From: Zygnema cylindricum | Taxonomy: Eukaryota > Streptophyta > Zygnematophyceae > Zygnematales > Zygnemataceae | Direction: 5' to 3' | NCBI GenBank assembly: GCA_037447655.1 | Contig: JBBHKE010003369.1 | Coordinates: 26,241 to 90,240 of the forward strand | Length of the DNA: 64,000 nt | Part shown: positions 45,051-57,800 of the stretch, piece after piece | Layout: each line of letters opens with the position of its first letter | Position numbering within the stretch: the first letter of the stretch is position 1 | The notes under the pieces: generated by a model | The model's input: only the letters and a program-made list of their open reading frames with translations | Told to the model about the DNA's origin: nothing | Database searches by the model: none | Made by a program: the position numbers and the translations under genes

Positions 45051-46157
45051 AATCATAAAATAATTAGAACTTCATACCGCTTGCATACATTTGTCCCAGC
45101 GGGATTAAAACAAAGATAAATCTTTGTGAAAGGAAAAGCGTGCAACAAAATGAAATTGAAAATTGATTATAGAGAAAATACTCATCGGGATGTTGCCCAG
45201 TAAACCTTGTATCGGGTAAATTCGTGCACGATTTGCAAAAATTACCATCGGCCTCTCGATTCGTGCGTTCACCCCACCTATGATTTGAACCATAAGAGTC
45301 ATGGATTCACCTCTTCCAGCGACGTCGGCATATTTCACCACATTATCCCATCGAAGCCCCAATGTCTTCCTATTGTTTTAGTTGACAATCACGTAAGTTT
45401 CATCCATATTTTCCACGAGATCTTCATTGAAATTTCTTGGTATACTTGCGAAAACAAACCGAAAATAAACAAATTAATATTTGGTGAGTATATGTCATTA
45501 AGTTAAAAACAATACGAAATGAAAACCCAATACAAATAAACAAAACATTAGCATAATATCTTTATAATCAAGCGTGGCTTACCAGATTCAAAACCTCGTT
45601 TTAGTACGCCCATGTGAAAGACTACGATTTGCTCAATGTAGTCCTCTTTTTCATGACTACATCGTAGTTTCCCCTTTTGTGCACGCACAACAATGTTGTG
45701 CTTTTCTTGACACCTTTGCACCCACCTTTTATTAATTATTGGGTGTGTTTCGGACCCATCATTATTGAACCATTCCAGGCCGTACTCTTCTCTCCTTCGT
45801 CTTATTATGTCTCGTGTAATGTCTTTGAGAATTGCGGTGGACATCTTCATTCGCGCTTTCTTAAACCTTTCAAAATCCTCAAGTAACTCCTTGTGCATAA
45901 CCGTGACCCAAGTGGCTTCCTAGGGTCCTTGTCCCAGCAATGCCTTGGTAACAGCCACCGATCTCCTCCCAAAACTCAAAGTCGAAAATGTACGCGTTGT
46001 CTCTCTTATCCCATCGAGCATGGACCTCCTTTCTACCCACCATCGCTTGGATTTTTGATACTCTATACACAATAAACAAGGAAATAAACAATATATAAAG
46101 AATAAGTTCCAAAATGCATGTAGCTCCACTACCCAAAATTTTATAATGAACGGCAAA
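45051..46157 (-). pseudogene. DDE transposase, N-terminal and central part
   Basis: Minus strand, N to C: a region of unknown role (MVGRKEVHARWDKRD, about 46040), a CENP-B/Tc5-type helix-turn-helix-like segment (THPIINKRWVQRCQEKHNIV, 45548-45770), the first catalytic block NMDETYVIVN (about 45410), then RGESMTLMVQIIGGVNARIE and PMVIFANRARIYPIQGL. The reading continues at 35071 as GVYYQTG after removing element C; a small intron-like or decayed stretch lies between. It fits a pogo/Tigger-like (DDE_1) transposon. Stops make it inactive. Confidence 0.7.
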
Positions 46158-46239
46158 AATTAGCGACGAAATGTTGATGTAACATAATTAGCGACGACTA
46201 ATTGTCGTCACTAATTTAGTCACGTCACATTTATTTCCC
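46158..46239 (-). other. probable terminus of the DNA transposon
   Basis: Minus strand from 46239: CACTGGGAAATAAATGTGAC, followed by a near-palindrome (ATTAGTGACGACAATTAGTC and its mirror). Position upstream of the transposase and the TA next to it (46240-46241) fit a TIR of a TA-targeting element, but the other end is lost and a CACTA-type end is also possible. Confidence 0.4.
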
Positions 46240-46559
46240 AGTGTATCCCTTGACATATAATCGTCTGTGGACTACCCATGATATTTTGCAAGTTCACCGT
46301 CCGTCCAGCGACGAGACTGTCTCATCGTTAAACTAGTAATTAGGAGTATCAGACCTAAACGTGACAGCAACAAAACCATAAAAACGGTTAACAATAACTA
46401 AATGTACATAGGATGAGAAAAGAGAATTGAGACACGAAATTCATACACGTATAGACAAAGAAAAATACGAGCAAAACAATAGGGCACACAATGGAATGCG
46501 AAGGAGAAATCGAGATACCTCTCCGTCGAATAAAGGGCGTAAATATGACCTTCATCATC

Positions 46560-47780
46560 TCCCATCAACGTCGCTTAACCTCTATAAGCTCTCGAGACAA
46601 ATTATGAATCAACTGACAAACCCCTATCATCGCTACTTCTTGAGCCGCCACACGACGATTGAGAAGTTTAACCTCATTCCTCAATTGTTCTATTTCTGGT
46701 GGTGGAGCGGGCTCATCGACTTGTGGAATCCTTGGAATTTCCCAAAGATAAGTTCGTCGCACTTGTACATTCCGGAAGTGCTATAAAACCGCACTTCGGG
46801 CATCTAAATATGCATTTAGGTACGGAGTACGAATTGCACGATGAAAGATAGTGATAATTGTGGGTCCCAAGGATGGTAATGGCGCAATAATTCCGGCACA
46901 TCAATCTCGAAGCCGTTCACTCTACGGACAACCCAAGTGAATCGGGCATCATTAGGCTAAAAATGCCTAATGTATGGGAAATTTGAAGCATGGTTGTAAG
47001 ATGCAATGTAAAACCATGTTGGGTGGGCGGGGACATCCGAAAAGATGTTGAGGATTTCCGAGACGGGGTTCAACCACCAGTCAATGGGTCGAGGCTCCCC
47101 ATAACGCCAATTATCAGGCCAATCCTCCACCGGGGTGTAATGCGCCGCCGTTGGTCGGAAGCCAACCATGGCCTTATCTCCGACGGGGGCCGAAAAAAAC
47201 CAGTCCCGTTCCTCATCTTAGACGATAACTTCACGGTTCGGTGGATTTCGAGTCAGTTGTACCGCCACGAGATCCCTATCGCGGTGCGGTGAAGGAGGAA
47301 AACCCACTACCTTGTTTTCGTCCACATACTATCATTCCATACGTCTTTGCGAGCTCTCTCAAGATTCGACGTCCGAGGTTGTGGGATCGTCTTCGTATTT
47401 TGTCACCGAAATATCCGCCGATAGGGTTTCTTCCGGCACTTCCTCCTCTTCGGAAGGCTCATCCCCATCCACTATAGACTCGTCGGTATCCCACTATAGA
47501 CTCGTCGGTATTGTTTCTCGATGAGTGATAATCTGCATCAACGTGTTTACCCCCCTCTACTTCGCGTACACCTACCTCCTCTGCTACAACCCCTTCATCT
47601 TGTAACCCCCCCTCCAACTCACTTCCCATTTCCACCCTATCCGTCCCCGTCCTTTCCCTTCCCACCTCATCTGATTCCTCCTTGTCGTCTATTTCATGAT
47701 TTGATTCCTCCCCCTCCCTCAACACAAGCTCCTATCCAACCCCTTCTTTTCCACCAACCTCTTCTGCCACATTCCCTACC
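46560..47780 (-). pseudogene. degenerate transposon ORFs with WPxxWRxGxP motif
   Basis: Minus-strand frames, N to C: an acidic Glu/Gly-rich part (47459-47725), then DWFFSAPVGDKAMVGFRPTA, TPVEDWPDNWRYGEPRP (46957-47169), VRRVNGFEIDVPELL and a heptad-rich helical stretch (EIEQLRNEVKLLNRRVAAQE, about 46700). Acidic N-terminus and W-P-x-x-W-R-x-G-x-P are shared with the chimeric ORF at 39532-40359. Function not recognised; a gag-like role is possible. Frames are broken. Confidence 0.4.
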
Positions 47781-48727
47781 CTAAGAAATCCTCCTTTTCT
47801 CTATTTAAACCCTCCCTTGGAATTATATCCCTTGCTACCACCTCTTGAGCCAACATTCTCCTTTCTTCCTCCCCCGCTACTTACCTCACTAAGTTTTTCC
47901 CTCTAGGTATATGACCCCCCACCTCAGCTTTCGTTGGCCGTGGAGGAATTTGTCGCTAAATGGCAGAGCGAAGACGTTTTCATGGTGGTCGGATGCCCTC
48001 CATGAAGAAGAAAAGTTACTCCTTACCGGGAAACTAAGCACGTAAACAGTTAAGAGTGACAAAAACAACTTAAAAGACTCACTTTATCCAGCGCCTTTAC
48101 TAAGATAGTTAGAAATCGGTCGTAGATCACTATTCACTCCCAACCTATTTAAACGTTGATATGCGACTTACGAAGGGACGTTCAAGCGACGGCAAAATGT
48201 CGTCGACCGTTCAGTGATATTAGGGTATCCCAACAGGGACTCGTCGAAACAATGTCGTCGCTCGCGAATTTCATTCGAGAATTCCAGCATTGGGTTTTCT
48301 AACCTCGTGTCGTCGATGACGCCGAGCCATTGTTGGCCGCCTTTCAAACTTTCGTCCAAACGAGGTGTTACTGTACATACCGTAATTTCGTCGCGCCCAT
48401 CATTGAAGCGACCACATGATGTCGTCGTCCAGAGCGATACAAGGCAATGTCGTCAATAAAACGATGAACCTTAAATGAAATCGTACGACACGTGGAGGAG
48501 AAAGACCAAAAAAATCCAAACACAATATTGACCATCCGACAACAATAAAAAACACGCACTAATGTGGAGGAAAAATGCGATTAAGACATATATTGCGAAG
48601 GGAAGACGGTGATCCAACATTAAAACATGCAATTACTAAAAAGTCACAACGAAACTTAATTTAAAATAGCGTTTTAAGTGGTGCAATAAAACCATTTAAT
48701 ACATGGGGTAAGGTATGACGATATTGC

Positions 48728-49105
48728 TTACTTGTACCGTACACTCCGGTAATATGTTCCGGAAACTTCCTCATGGTTCTTGGAACGAGTTCCTTTGACC
48801 CGTTCTTTTTCGCACTCTTTCAACATCCAGTTTATTACTCGCAATCGCGTAACCTTGGTCGACGCATGTTGAATTTTTCGGTGGGCAACACGTCCTCTCG
48901 CATTGCTTGAGGACGGAAAAAACATATCCATGATCGCTGTCGGATCAACCGACGTTTCCACATCCGGCTTGCTCTCGTCGTCGTTTTTCCCACCGTATTC
49001 CTCGTTTGGAAACTCGTTTTCCTCGTTGATCCTCTCGTCTTCCGCATCGTGTTCAATTTGTGGATTATGGGGGACAATGATGTTATTGCCATAGTTGGCA
49101 CTCAA
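48728..49105 (-). CDS. possible transposase N-terminal ORF (125 aa)
   Basis: An acidic N-terminal part (EHDAEDERINEENEFPNEEY) is followed by STKVTRLRVINWMLKECEKE and VKGTRSK. The second part resembles N-terminal DNA-binding segments of large plant transposases, but I cannot name the family. It may be the first exon of the DDE transposon or a separate element. Surrounding DNA (48190-48460 and 49430-49700) is rich in GTCGTC-type motifs, common in subterminal regions of DNA transposons. Confidence 0.3.
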   Translation of the reverse strand: MSANYGNNIIVPHNPQIEHDAEDERINEENEFPNEEYGGKNDDESKPDVETSVDPTAIMDMFFPSSSNARGRVAHRKIQHASTKVTRLRVINWMLKECEKERVKGTRSKNHEEVSGTYYRSVRYK

Positions 49106-49735
49106 ATCCTAGTGAGGGTCCACATACTTCCGAACTCAGAATATCACTAAAAGAACAAGATGAAAGAGCAGTTGCAATAGAAAAGAATGGCAACCAAAGA
49201 AAATGAAGACAAAGAGTTGGTAACGTGCTTGTCATTTTCACAGATGCATTTATATAGTAGAAGAGATGCAAGCGAAATTGAATTTGCGCGGTAAAAATGG
49301 AGGGAAACGCCATTCACGTCAAAATTTCAAAATTTGAACGTTTTTTGAGCCTTCACTATTATAAATATTTTAAAACGAGAGAATAAAAGCGGGAACACAT
49401 ATAATTTGGTGCAATTTGGTTGAATATTTCAAAAATCACGTCGTCGCGGAAAATATTGACACCGCCATGGAACACCTCCAGATTACATGTCGTACAGCTA
49501 ATATTTGATTAGATGACATTCGTGGGTTGTAACACTGATACACAGTTTTTCCATCGTCGTCTTCGATCACTGGCGAACTTTACAAATATGTGGACATTAA
49601 ACATGCCACATATTCCGGCAACAACCAATGATTATCTTTCGACGGCGGTTGATCAGCTGTCGTCGGCGTTTTACCTCCAATTAGAATTAAAATATATCCT
49701 AAATGTAGTCTGTTCTCCGTTGGACCTGTAATTAC

Positions 49736-50523
49736 AATTAACAATGATGCTAAAAAAAGGATCGTTACACGTTTGACGCGACTAAACGCATCCTTATTTG
49801 AATTAATTGCCTATAATACAATGTATGAATTCTAATAAAGTAACCCAACAGGCACCTTATTAAAGTTAATGGCCCAAATTTAACGTCATACAACGCTCGA
49901 TATCCATGCGAATGACAAGGAAAATTAAAATTGATCACATTATTCAGCGTAAGTTAAATGAAACGAAATAAATACATAGAATACATGTCGTCATAGTTTC
50001 GTTCATACACGATACTAAACTGAACCGAACGAACGTACTAAAGTTATACGGTCACTGCATTTTACAGGTTGAAACAGGGAATTGAAAAATGTACAGTTTG
50101 TCATATGTTGTACTCGCACCTCTTTTACTGTAGTAATATTCACGCGTGCGAAAAAAACCCTATTAGAATTATAATTACAAGTGAACGAAAGGACAAAAAC
50201 CGTACCTTTCGACCCAATTTACATGTACCTATTTTAGTGTTTAACTATGAACGGCGTAATGATTGTTTATCAACAAACACAAATTGGAGTTATGGATTTA
50301 CTTCACGGCAAGGACGCCGCGTGGTACGGATTGTCAGGGTTTGTACCTCTACCTATTTTAACATATATGTAATGACTGCGGAACCTGTATACCTAAATCA
50401 GCGTTAAGGAGAATTATAATTAAACATTTTTTTGACGATGGGATTGATACACAAATTAGCATCAATGACACTATTTTGTTATTGATACTAATAATTTATT
50501 TAGTCTAATAACGATTCACGGTG
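49736..50523. other. unassigned AT-rich stretch
   Basis: No gene or recognised repeat. A 112-codon ORF at 50069-50407 has no recognisable domain. Confidence 0.4.
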
Positions 50524-51199
50524 TAGTGTGTGTATCGGCAGGGTTTTGCCGATAGTGAATATGTACCTTTTTTTGGCTTGTCAATTATCGATTTACTGGC
50601 ACGATATATTGAAACCGGTGTTGTCGCGAATAGAAAAACGATAATAATAAACCAGTAATATTATCGGTTTTATATCGCGATAACACCGGTACCGATGACT
50701 ATCGGCGATAATTGTACAGTTAGTACCGTACAGATGTACGATTTATCTCGTTGTATTGAGCCTCCGTTATGCCGTTACACAGATGACAAAACATATTTGT
50801 ACACGTGTCATACAACGCTATATAAAGTACAGGTATATTACAAGATATTATAAAGTACACCGTCGATCGTATTTAGCGTGTAGAAATTATTAGAGTAAAG
50901 AAAAAATTAGCGTCATTGATTCTAATTCAGTGCCAGGAGACGTGGCATTTTATGGTCCACGTCCTTAAATAGCGTCATTTATTCTATTTAAGGTTCAAGG
51001 GTCAAAATTTAGGGGCGCCGAATTAGTGTTCAACACGCTAAATACGATCGACGGTGTACTGTTATATAGCGTACTATACTTTTTTGAGTTTTTTTTTGTT
51101 GGTCTCGGAGAAATATATTGGGAACCCTGACCGTTCGATAACCGATAACTATCAGTATCGGTATTATCGCGATAAATTTTTGGCCGATACACAATACTA
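50524..51199. mobile_element. MITE family F with nested inverted repeat
   Basis: Ends TAGTGTGTGTATCGGC and GCCGATACACAATACTA are inverted and resemble the E-element termini. Interior motifs (TATCGCGATAA, GTTGGTCTCGGAG) match fragments near 29640 and 30186. No matching 8-bp duplication was found at these borders. It carries no ORF of note and ends 137 bp before the CDT2 start codon. Confidence 0.65.
50851..51062. mobile_element. inner palindromic element G
   Basis: GTACACCGTCGATCGTATTT at about 50855 and its near-perfect inverse at about 51036-51061 bracket about 150 bp with TTAGCGTCATT motifs. A related sequence begins at about 63920 without the surrounding F element, so G moves or is copied on its own. 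Confidence 0.65.
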
Positions 51200-51236
51200 G
51201 AAATTACCCTCGATTCAATCCACCGTTTCCTTCAAA

Positions 51237-51250
51237 TTTTGGCGCAAAAA
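51237..51250 (+). promoter_or_regulatory. E2F-like site upstream of CDT2
   Basis: TTTTGGCGCAAAAA fits the E2F consensus TTTSSCGC. It lies 92 bp before the CDT2 ATG. E2F control is expected for S-phase licensing regulators; the binding itself is inferred. Confidence 0.6.
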
Positions 51251-51336
51251 ATAAAAATTGGATGTTGCTTTTTTGAGTTTTCCCTCCGAAATTCAAAAAA
51301 ATCACATTTGCTGTACGTGAACCTTTTCAGTTCAAA

Positions 51337-51529
51337 ATGGCTCTTGCTGCTTCACCCATTCATTTCCTCCGTTCTAAATCCGCACTCGAAGAAACCAACG
51401 ACCAAGAGACGGACGACGTTTTTATGGCTTACAGAATGTCATGCGCTTATCTTTTACATCAAAGAGAATTGGGAGGCAATAGAGGTAAGCTTAACTGAAC
51501 TATTCTCAACATATCTGTTAATTCTTCCA

Positions 51530-51560
<31 letters not shown>

Positions 51561-54500
51561 GGTTGTTTTAAAAAGTCAAGAAATGGCTTAGACTTTTCCA
51601 GTATATTCGTCTAGAATGTTAATCAATGCAAGCTCTGAGCTTATTGGAAATCTTTTTTATATTTTTCTTTACTGATTGAACCTTTGTTTATACCTTGTTT
51701 TACCTCTGTTTTTTTCTTGTTTTGTAGCTCAAGCAAATTTCCGTTCACATTGTTTTGCATCTCAAGTATATGAAAGCAATACGGATGTCCAACATTCCGA
51801 CGATTCTGAAGAAGAAAAACTTCCCTTATCAGTTGCTTTCAGTCAGGTAAAATTTGTATTTTTGCAGATTGGTTTTCGCTCACTGAACTATAAAACTAGC
51901 AATGTGATCTTCCAATTTCCAAGCTTTGCGCTTAGAAACTTCATTTTTCTTGTACCTCATTTTTGTATTTCTGCAGGAGTTTTCCTTCTCTGAGTTTGTC
52001 CTTGGTCCAATTTCAGTGTCTGCAGTTCAGCTTCAGGATATACAAAGTGTCTGTTTTCATTGAAACGGCCACTTTTGACAGAACGTATTTAGACCAAATA
52101 TTATCTGAAACGGGGAACCCTTTTTTTTGTTGGAGTTAATAGTTAGGCTTTCATGTGGTTGGTGATTGGATACTAACATGAATGAACAAGATTCAACTCT
52201 AGAATGTCATAGGCTAGTAACACTTGAGAAAATTTCCGAACCTAATAAGCATTCATGTTACTCCCCTTTCTCATCTAACTAGGTTGAATACACATAAAAA
52301 CATTATAATCTCAATTAACCATTTATTACATAGTTCCACACTGTTTACAAACACGAGCATTTCTTGCAAGGAAACAGATGTGGCACAGCGAAACATGTTC
52401 TCAACAGTACTCACTGTTTTCTTGAGGTGCTCGTAATTTTGTATTCCTTTGATTTTCCAAATTAACAAGGTGTTAAAATTGAGGTTAACCTCGTATCTTC
52501 TGTTGCAATTTACAATCACAACAGAATGTTCATGGCGTTCAGCCTAATGGGGATAGACTTTCCGATCGACTCTCCTTGACATAATTGTTAAACGAAGTTC
52601 CTTACACTGGATCAGTAGAAATGCTTAATAGGTAAAATTCAACCAATTTTATAAATAAATAACAAGATTCCAGCGTACCCTCTGTAGGGATTGCCTTTGG
52701 ATTGTTTTATGGGAAAACCTCTGACATCCTCATTAAATTTTTACTTGTCAGGCATCCTCCTCTGGCCACAATCTGGCTGTCGGTTTTGAAGATGGGAGCA
52801 TTGCAATTGATAACACACATTCTATCTTACCCACAGGCAAGCATCTCTCTTCTAGAAAACCTCTGACGTAGTGTATGCTTACGTTTTTGCTCTGCTACAA
52901 TTTCGTTTTTGTTTGCTGTTTTTGACTGTTTCTTTAAGCTGGCACTACCAAGAGTTGCGTGTGATAATTTAAATAAGATTTTGCTTCAAGTGAATCAAGG
53001 AAAAAGAAGATGGGACTCTTTAAGCTATAAAAGCTGCAAATGTCTGATCTGAGATATGGGTTCTGCTAGGACAGGAAATCCTGGATCCATATGGCGGGGT
53101 CACGAGAACGCTATTTTTGACGTTGTTTGGAGCAAAGTAAGTGATCAGCACACACCGATGAAATCTTAAAGGTCTTCTGTCATTTTCTTATTCCTGCTTT
53201 GGTCATACTATTGCTATTACTGCTCATTCTAATTTCAAGTATGCAGTGTAATTTGACCTATCGCATTTGTGGTAGCGCAGATTTTTTACAATTAATTGGA
53301 ATGAATAATGGAGAAAATGCAAAGATGATTTGCAATTCCCTTGTGTTGTTATGTCTTTTTTCATTTCGACATGACAGGATGTTCCTGTTTGTGCTTTCAT
53401 TGACTTTCTCAACAAAAGTGGCTTTTTCGAGGATGGTAAGTTGACACTGGCAATGTGTTCATGTATGTTTAAGCCTACAACTCATTGGAAAAAAAGACTT
53501 GGTTTTGCAGATGGATACACGCATTCTCACAGCTTCCGGCGATCAAACAGTAAGTACAACCCTCTAATCAGCCACGCTATTTCACATCCACGTCCTACAT
53601 GTCTTCTGCAAATTTTCTTTTCTCCTCTGCTTTAAGTTGTTGCAATATTTCACACTTCAGCCCTTTGCAGCAAGTACAAACACATGATTCTGTTCAACTT
53701 CGTTATTTGCCTCCTGAGTATCTATTCTATGTTCATGTTTGAAACTGTTCAGGTGAAAGCTTGGGATGTTTGTAGTCAGCAAGAGGTCGCCAGCTGCAAA
53801 GGTCACAAAAACAGTGTGAAAACAATTTCCGTACAGCCTTTTGCTGAAGGTTGGCCGTCTAACTGGTCACCTGGTCTTGGTTCAGAGTTATCTTCATCCT
53901 GACTCGTTGTGAGCTACACAATTCAAAAATAACTTATCATTTTTGAAGATAGTAAAACAAGCTCTATAGGTTAGCTGGAACAATGAAAATTTTGCCTGTT
54001 GATGTATGCTGTATGTTTTCAGACCTTTTTCTTAATCACTATAGTTTGTGCTCCTTTCTTGCTCTTTACTTTTCAGCAAACTCTTATGCATATGGTACTT
54101 GGAGGCTTTCAGACTGCTTTGCCTCAGGAGGGCGGGATGGAACCGTGAAGTTGTGGGACATCCGAGCTCTCTGTGGATCTTCTGCTCGATCATGGTATGC
54201 CTTTTCATCAAATGAAGAATTCAGGACATATGCCTTTTTGGTTTTTTTATCGAACAAGTAGAGAACTTCCAGTTTTCGGTCATATCAAGAACGTTGGAAG
54301 AGACTCTGCATTACATTGGAGAATACAGAAAATATACCTTTTTATTTTACCTTTTTACCTTTGAAAAAAAAAAGGATTTCCGGTTTTTGGTCGTATCAAC
54401 AACTTTGGAAGAGTCTCTACGTTAATGGCAACCAAGCTTGACTGATGAGTAACAGATTTGCTGTTGTCGTAATTGTGGACAGCAAACCGTGCGGAGAACT

Positions 54501-54760
54501 CAAAGATGTCCATGTCCAAGCTGGCAGACAGCCACTGAGAAGGCGGAGAGTTAGTGTGCAGGTCTGTTCTGCTTTTACGCTAAACATGTAAATGAGCAAA
54601 TTGTGCACCACAAACGTTTGCGCTCTCTATCCTAGATTCTGGCTTATATTTGCAAGATGGAGTTTTTCTATTCCTAGAGTTTTCAAGCGCGTCTCCCTGT
54701 CTCTTACTCTCTCTCTCTCTCCCCTCTTTCTCTCCCCCTCTTTCTCTCTCCCTCCCTCTT

Positions 54761-54804
<44 letters not shown>

Positions 54805-57800
54805 TGTCTCGCCCCCTATCTCTCTCACTTTCACTGCAGAATGCTTGGTATAACGAATGAAAGTAGCAAATTGCCAAGGCAAACGTAATCTTTGTTTGGT
54901 GATCTGGTCATTTGGACTCTCAGTGCCAGCTTTTTGATTTGATTTGGCGGAGTTAAATTCAATGTTGACATAAGCAATCTTATTGTGGGTTTCCTTGCGA
55001 TGCAGGGAAGTTCGAACCAGAGTGTAACCTCTGTACTTTACCTTAAGGATGGTAATTTGTTGGCTACAGCTGGAGCAGCAGATGGGTGAGCTACCTGAGC
55101 TGTCACGTCTTTTATTATTCAGTTTAGGATTTGCTCTCTGAACTTATTCCTTTTTTGTTTGTAAATCAAAGGCAAAATACACAAAATCCGCAGTTCCAGA
55201 GGCTAATTCAACTCCCTGCTCTAGCCTCTTCAAAAACTATTGCAGAAGTTGACATTTGGAATTCGTGTGATCCTTTCAGAGTGGTCAAATTTTGGGACTT
55301 GAGGGCTCTGAAAGTGCCTGTGATCAAATCTCCACAGTTGGCGACATCTGATTCGGAGTCTCGTGTTCAGGTGACCATATCTAAACTTATAACTGAAGGA
55401 CAAAGTAATCAAAAGGTTCACTCTGTGGGGCGGATCTGAGAGACAAGACTAGAGAAAGTTCAGGAAGCTGCCTTCTGATAATTCTTATTTGTCGTGTATA
55501 GGAAAGGAGCCATGGTATTACGAGCTTGTCTCAGGATGACAGAGGGAGACACCTCGCAGCCTCCTGCACCAATGGCAGGTAATTGCTTCCAGACACCGCC
55601 CTTTGCCATTTTAATTAATGAAACTTTAGCGATAACACTTTATCAGAATTTTCTACACTAAATTATGTTTTTCCCATATGGCTCATTATGCTCCACTCAC
55701 TTAATCAGTGTTATTAACACTAATTTATGATATCCGGCTGAGCAACATTCACTCGAACTAGACTGTTCAACTCTAAAAGTGTTGGGCGTTGCAGTTGTTG
55801 TTGATGATGATTTCAAAATGCCCAGGAAATTGCTGTAGCTGTGACCATCTATGGGCATTAGTTTGAACTGAAGCAGATGTCGGATATTATCACAAATCCT
55901 GTTTGATATTGATATAACTGTCTTGCGTTTCGGTTGGAGAACAGCATTTACCTTCTCAATCCTCTTAATCTTGAGAGTACAGAGCTTCCACAATTCAAAG
56001 GACACGACGTTGGGTCATTTTATGTCAAGGTATGCATTAAAGCCTGTGAAGGTTGTGACGGCACAAGATAGGTTTTAGAGTTTGAAAGCCAAGTCCATTG
56101 TGTTCTTCACTGTAAGTTTTATTGCTAGTTGTTGTTGTCGTCCCATGGTTGTTTATCATGTAATAAAAGCACGTAGGTCCCACTTTGCCTGATTTCTAGA
56201 CGATTTATATTCAATTGTCCCACGATATAAGACTTACGCACATGAAAGCCACAGCATGAGGATAACATGGACTCAGAATTTTACCCTTTCTTTTGCCGGA
56301 TATAGTTGAAAATAACGCATATTGTTTTTTGTTCCTAAACGAATTTCCTTGGGAATTCTTCACCCAAAATTTACCATCAAAAACAAGTGTAAATACATAA
56401 AGTCAGCTGAGGTACAACTTCTGGCAATTCGCCTTTTCTTACCCTTTTAGATACTAAGAATTGTTGTTACTCCAGGCGAAACTGAGCCCCGATGGAAATA
56501 GCATAGTGAGCGGTTCTTCCGATTCAGGAATGTACATTTGGCAGGTAAGTCTCGTTCTCTTGTACTTTTTGGATGTCAAAATTGTGAAACTTTGGCAAGC
56601 ACTTTTGATGAAAGAAAGCTCATAGCAATAATGAATTTTCATTTAGAGGCAGTTCTGAGGGTGTTGAGAAGTTGCTGTGCTTTTATTGATGGAGACAGGT
56701 GTCACATCCAGAGGCTTCACCAACTGTCTTACGTGATCATTTCAGTGAAGTGACGGCAGTCGATTGGTAGGTCGTACATAGCCTCTCTCAATGTGCTTCC
56801 TCTTTAGTTAGATTGTTTTGACATGTTGTAGCGGAGATCGATTGATTACAGAAAGAAGTTTAATATAGCGTTTGATCATCTCATGTTTAAGCCAAAATAG
56901 TTGGATACCGCGCCTCTGAAAGACTGAAAGCCATTTGCAAGTTGTTAGTCTTTTTTTAACTGAGTGAAAATGAAACCAGCATTTGTTCTCCTTCATGATT
57001 CCGTGGATTTGCAAGCGCCTTTTTGGAAGCGTGTTTGAGTTGAATTGTGGAAAGGGACTTTACTTGCAAACTGAAGACTTTCTGGCTTTGAAGACAAAAA
57101 TGGTTTTTTGTTTCTGATCCTTTGACATCTATACTTGTATGCAATTGCAGGTGTCCATCCAACCTTTACAAAATTGCAACTTGCTCGGATGATTCCACGG
57201 TAATGCTCTTCCCAACGGCTTTCTTTTTTCTATGCCTCAAGCATTTTTGTTCCTAAAGTGTATCTATTCCTAGAGCGTTTTTATTCCCAAAGAGTTTTTG
57301 TTCCTAAAGGATTTTGTTGTCGCCAAGCATTGTGCTACACGATATTTGAGGGAGGAGACAAATGGAGAGTTGTTTCCTAATCTTTAAATAAATGCATTCC
57401 TTTTGCAGGTCCGTGTGTGGACTCCCAACCATTTGAAAGAACGGAATGGAACACAGCCGTGGCTCACTCTCCATGGAAATGGAAACAGAAAGAGACGAAC
57501 TTGCCAACGAGGAGCAGCTCAGAATCTCACCTTTGAAAGCGAAATGGAGCAATCCCACGAAGAATTGAAAACATACGACCTTTCAAGCTCTCAAACAGCC
57601 ACTGGAAAACGGGATGGGACGGCTAAACAAGAGATGGAGGAAAAGGAAAGAGAGAAAGATATGTCTATGTTGCCTGTCGATGTGAATAAACCAATACTAT
57701 CTTCGAGCAATCTGTGTGGGAAACGAGTGCGAGCTCTTCAAGTGGAAGAGGATAAGGACGAGAGAAAAAAACGAGGACAAAGTTCCGGAGAAAAAATGCG

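Noticed and set aside
54113-54194. alternative CDT2 exon 7 acceptor at 54077, adding about 12 residues
   Set aside because: It keeps the frame, but the acceptor at 54112 gives gap-free spacing between the WD40 blocks (QPFAE then DCFASGGRDG).
54592-54888. 98-aa ORF rich in Ser/Leu/Pro
   Set aside because: It is a translation of the CT-rich microsatellite in CDT2 intron 8.
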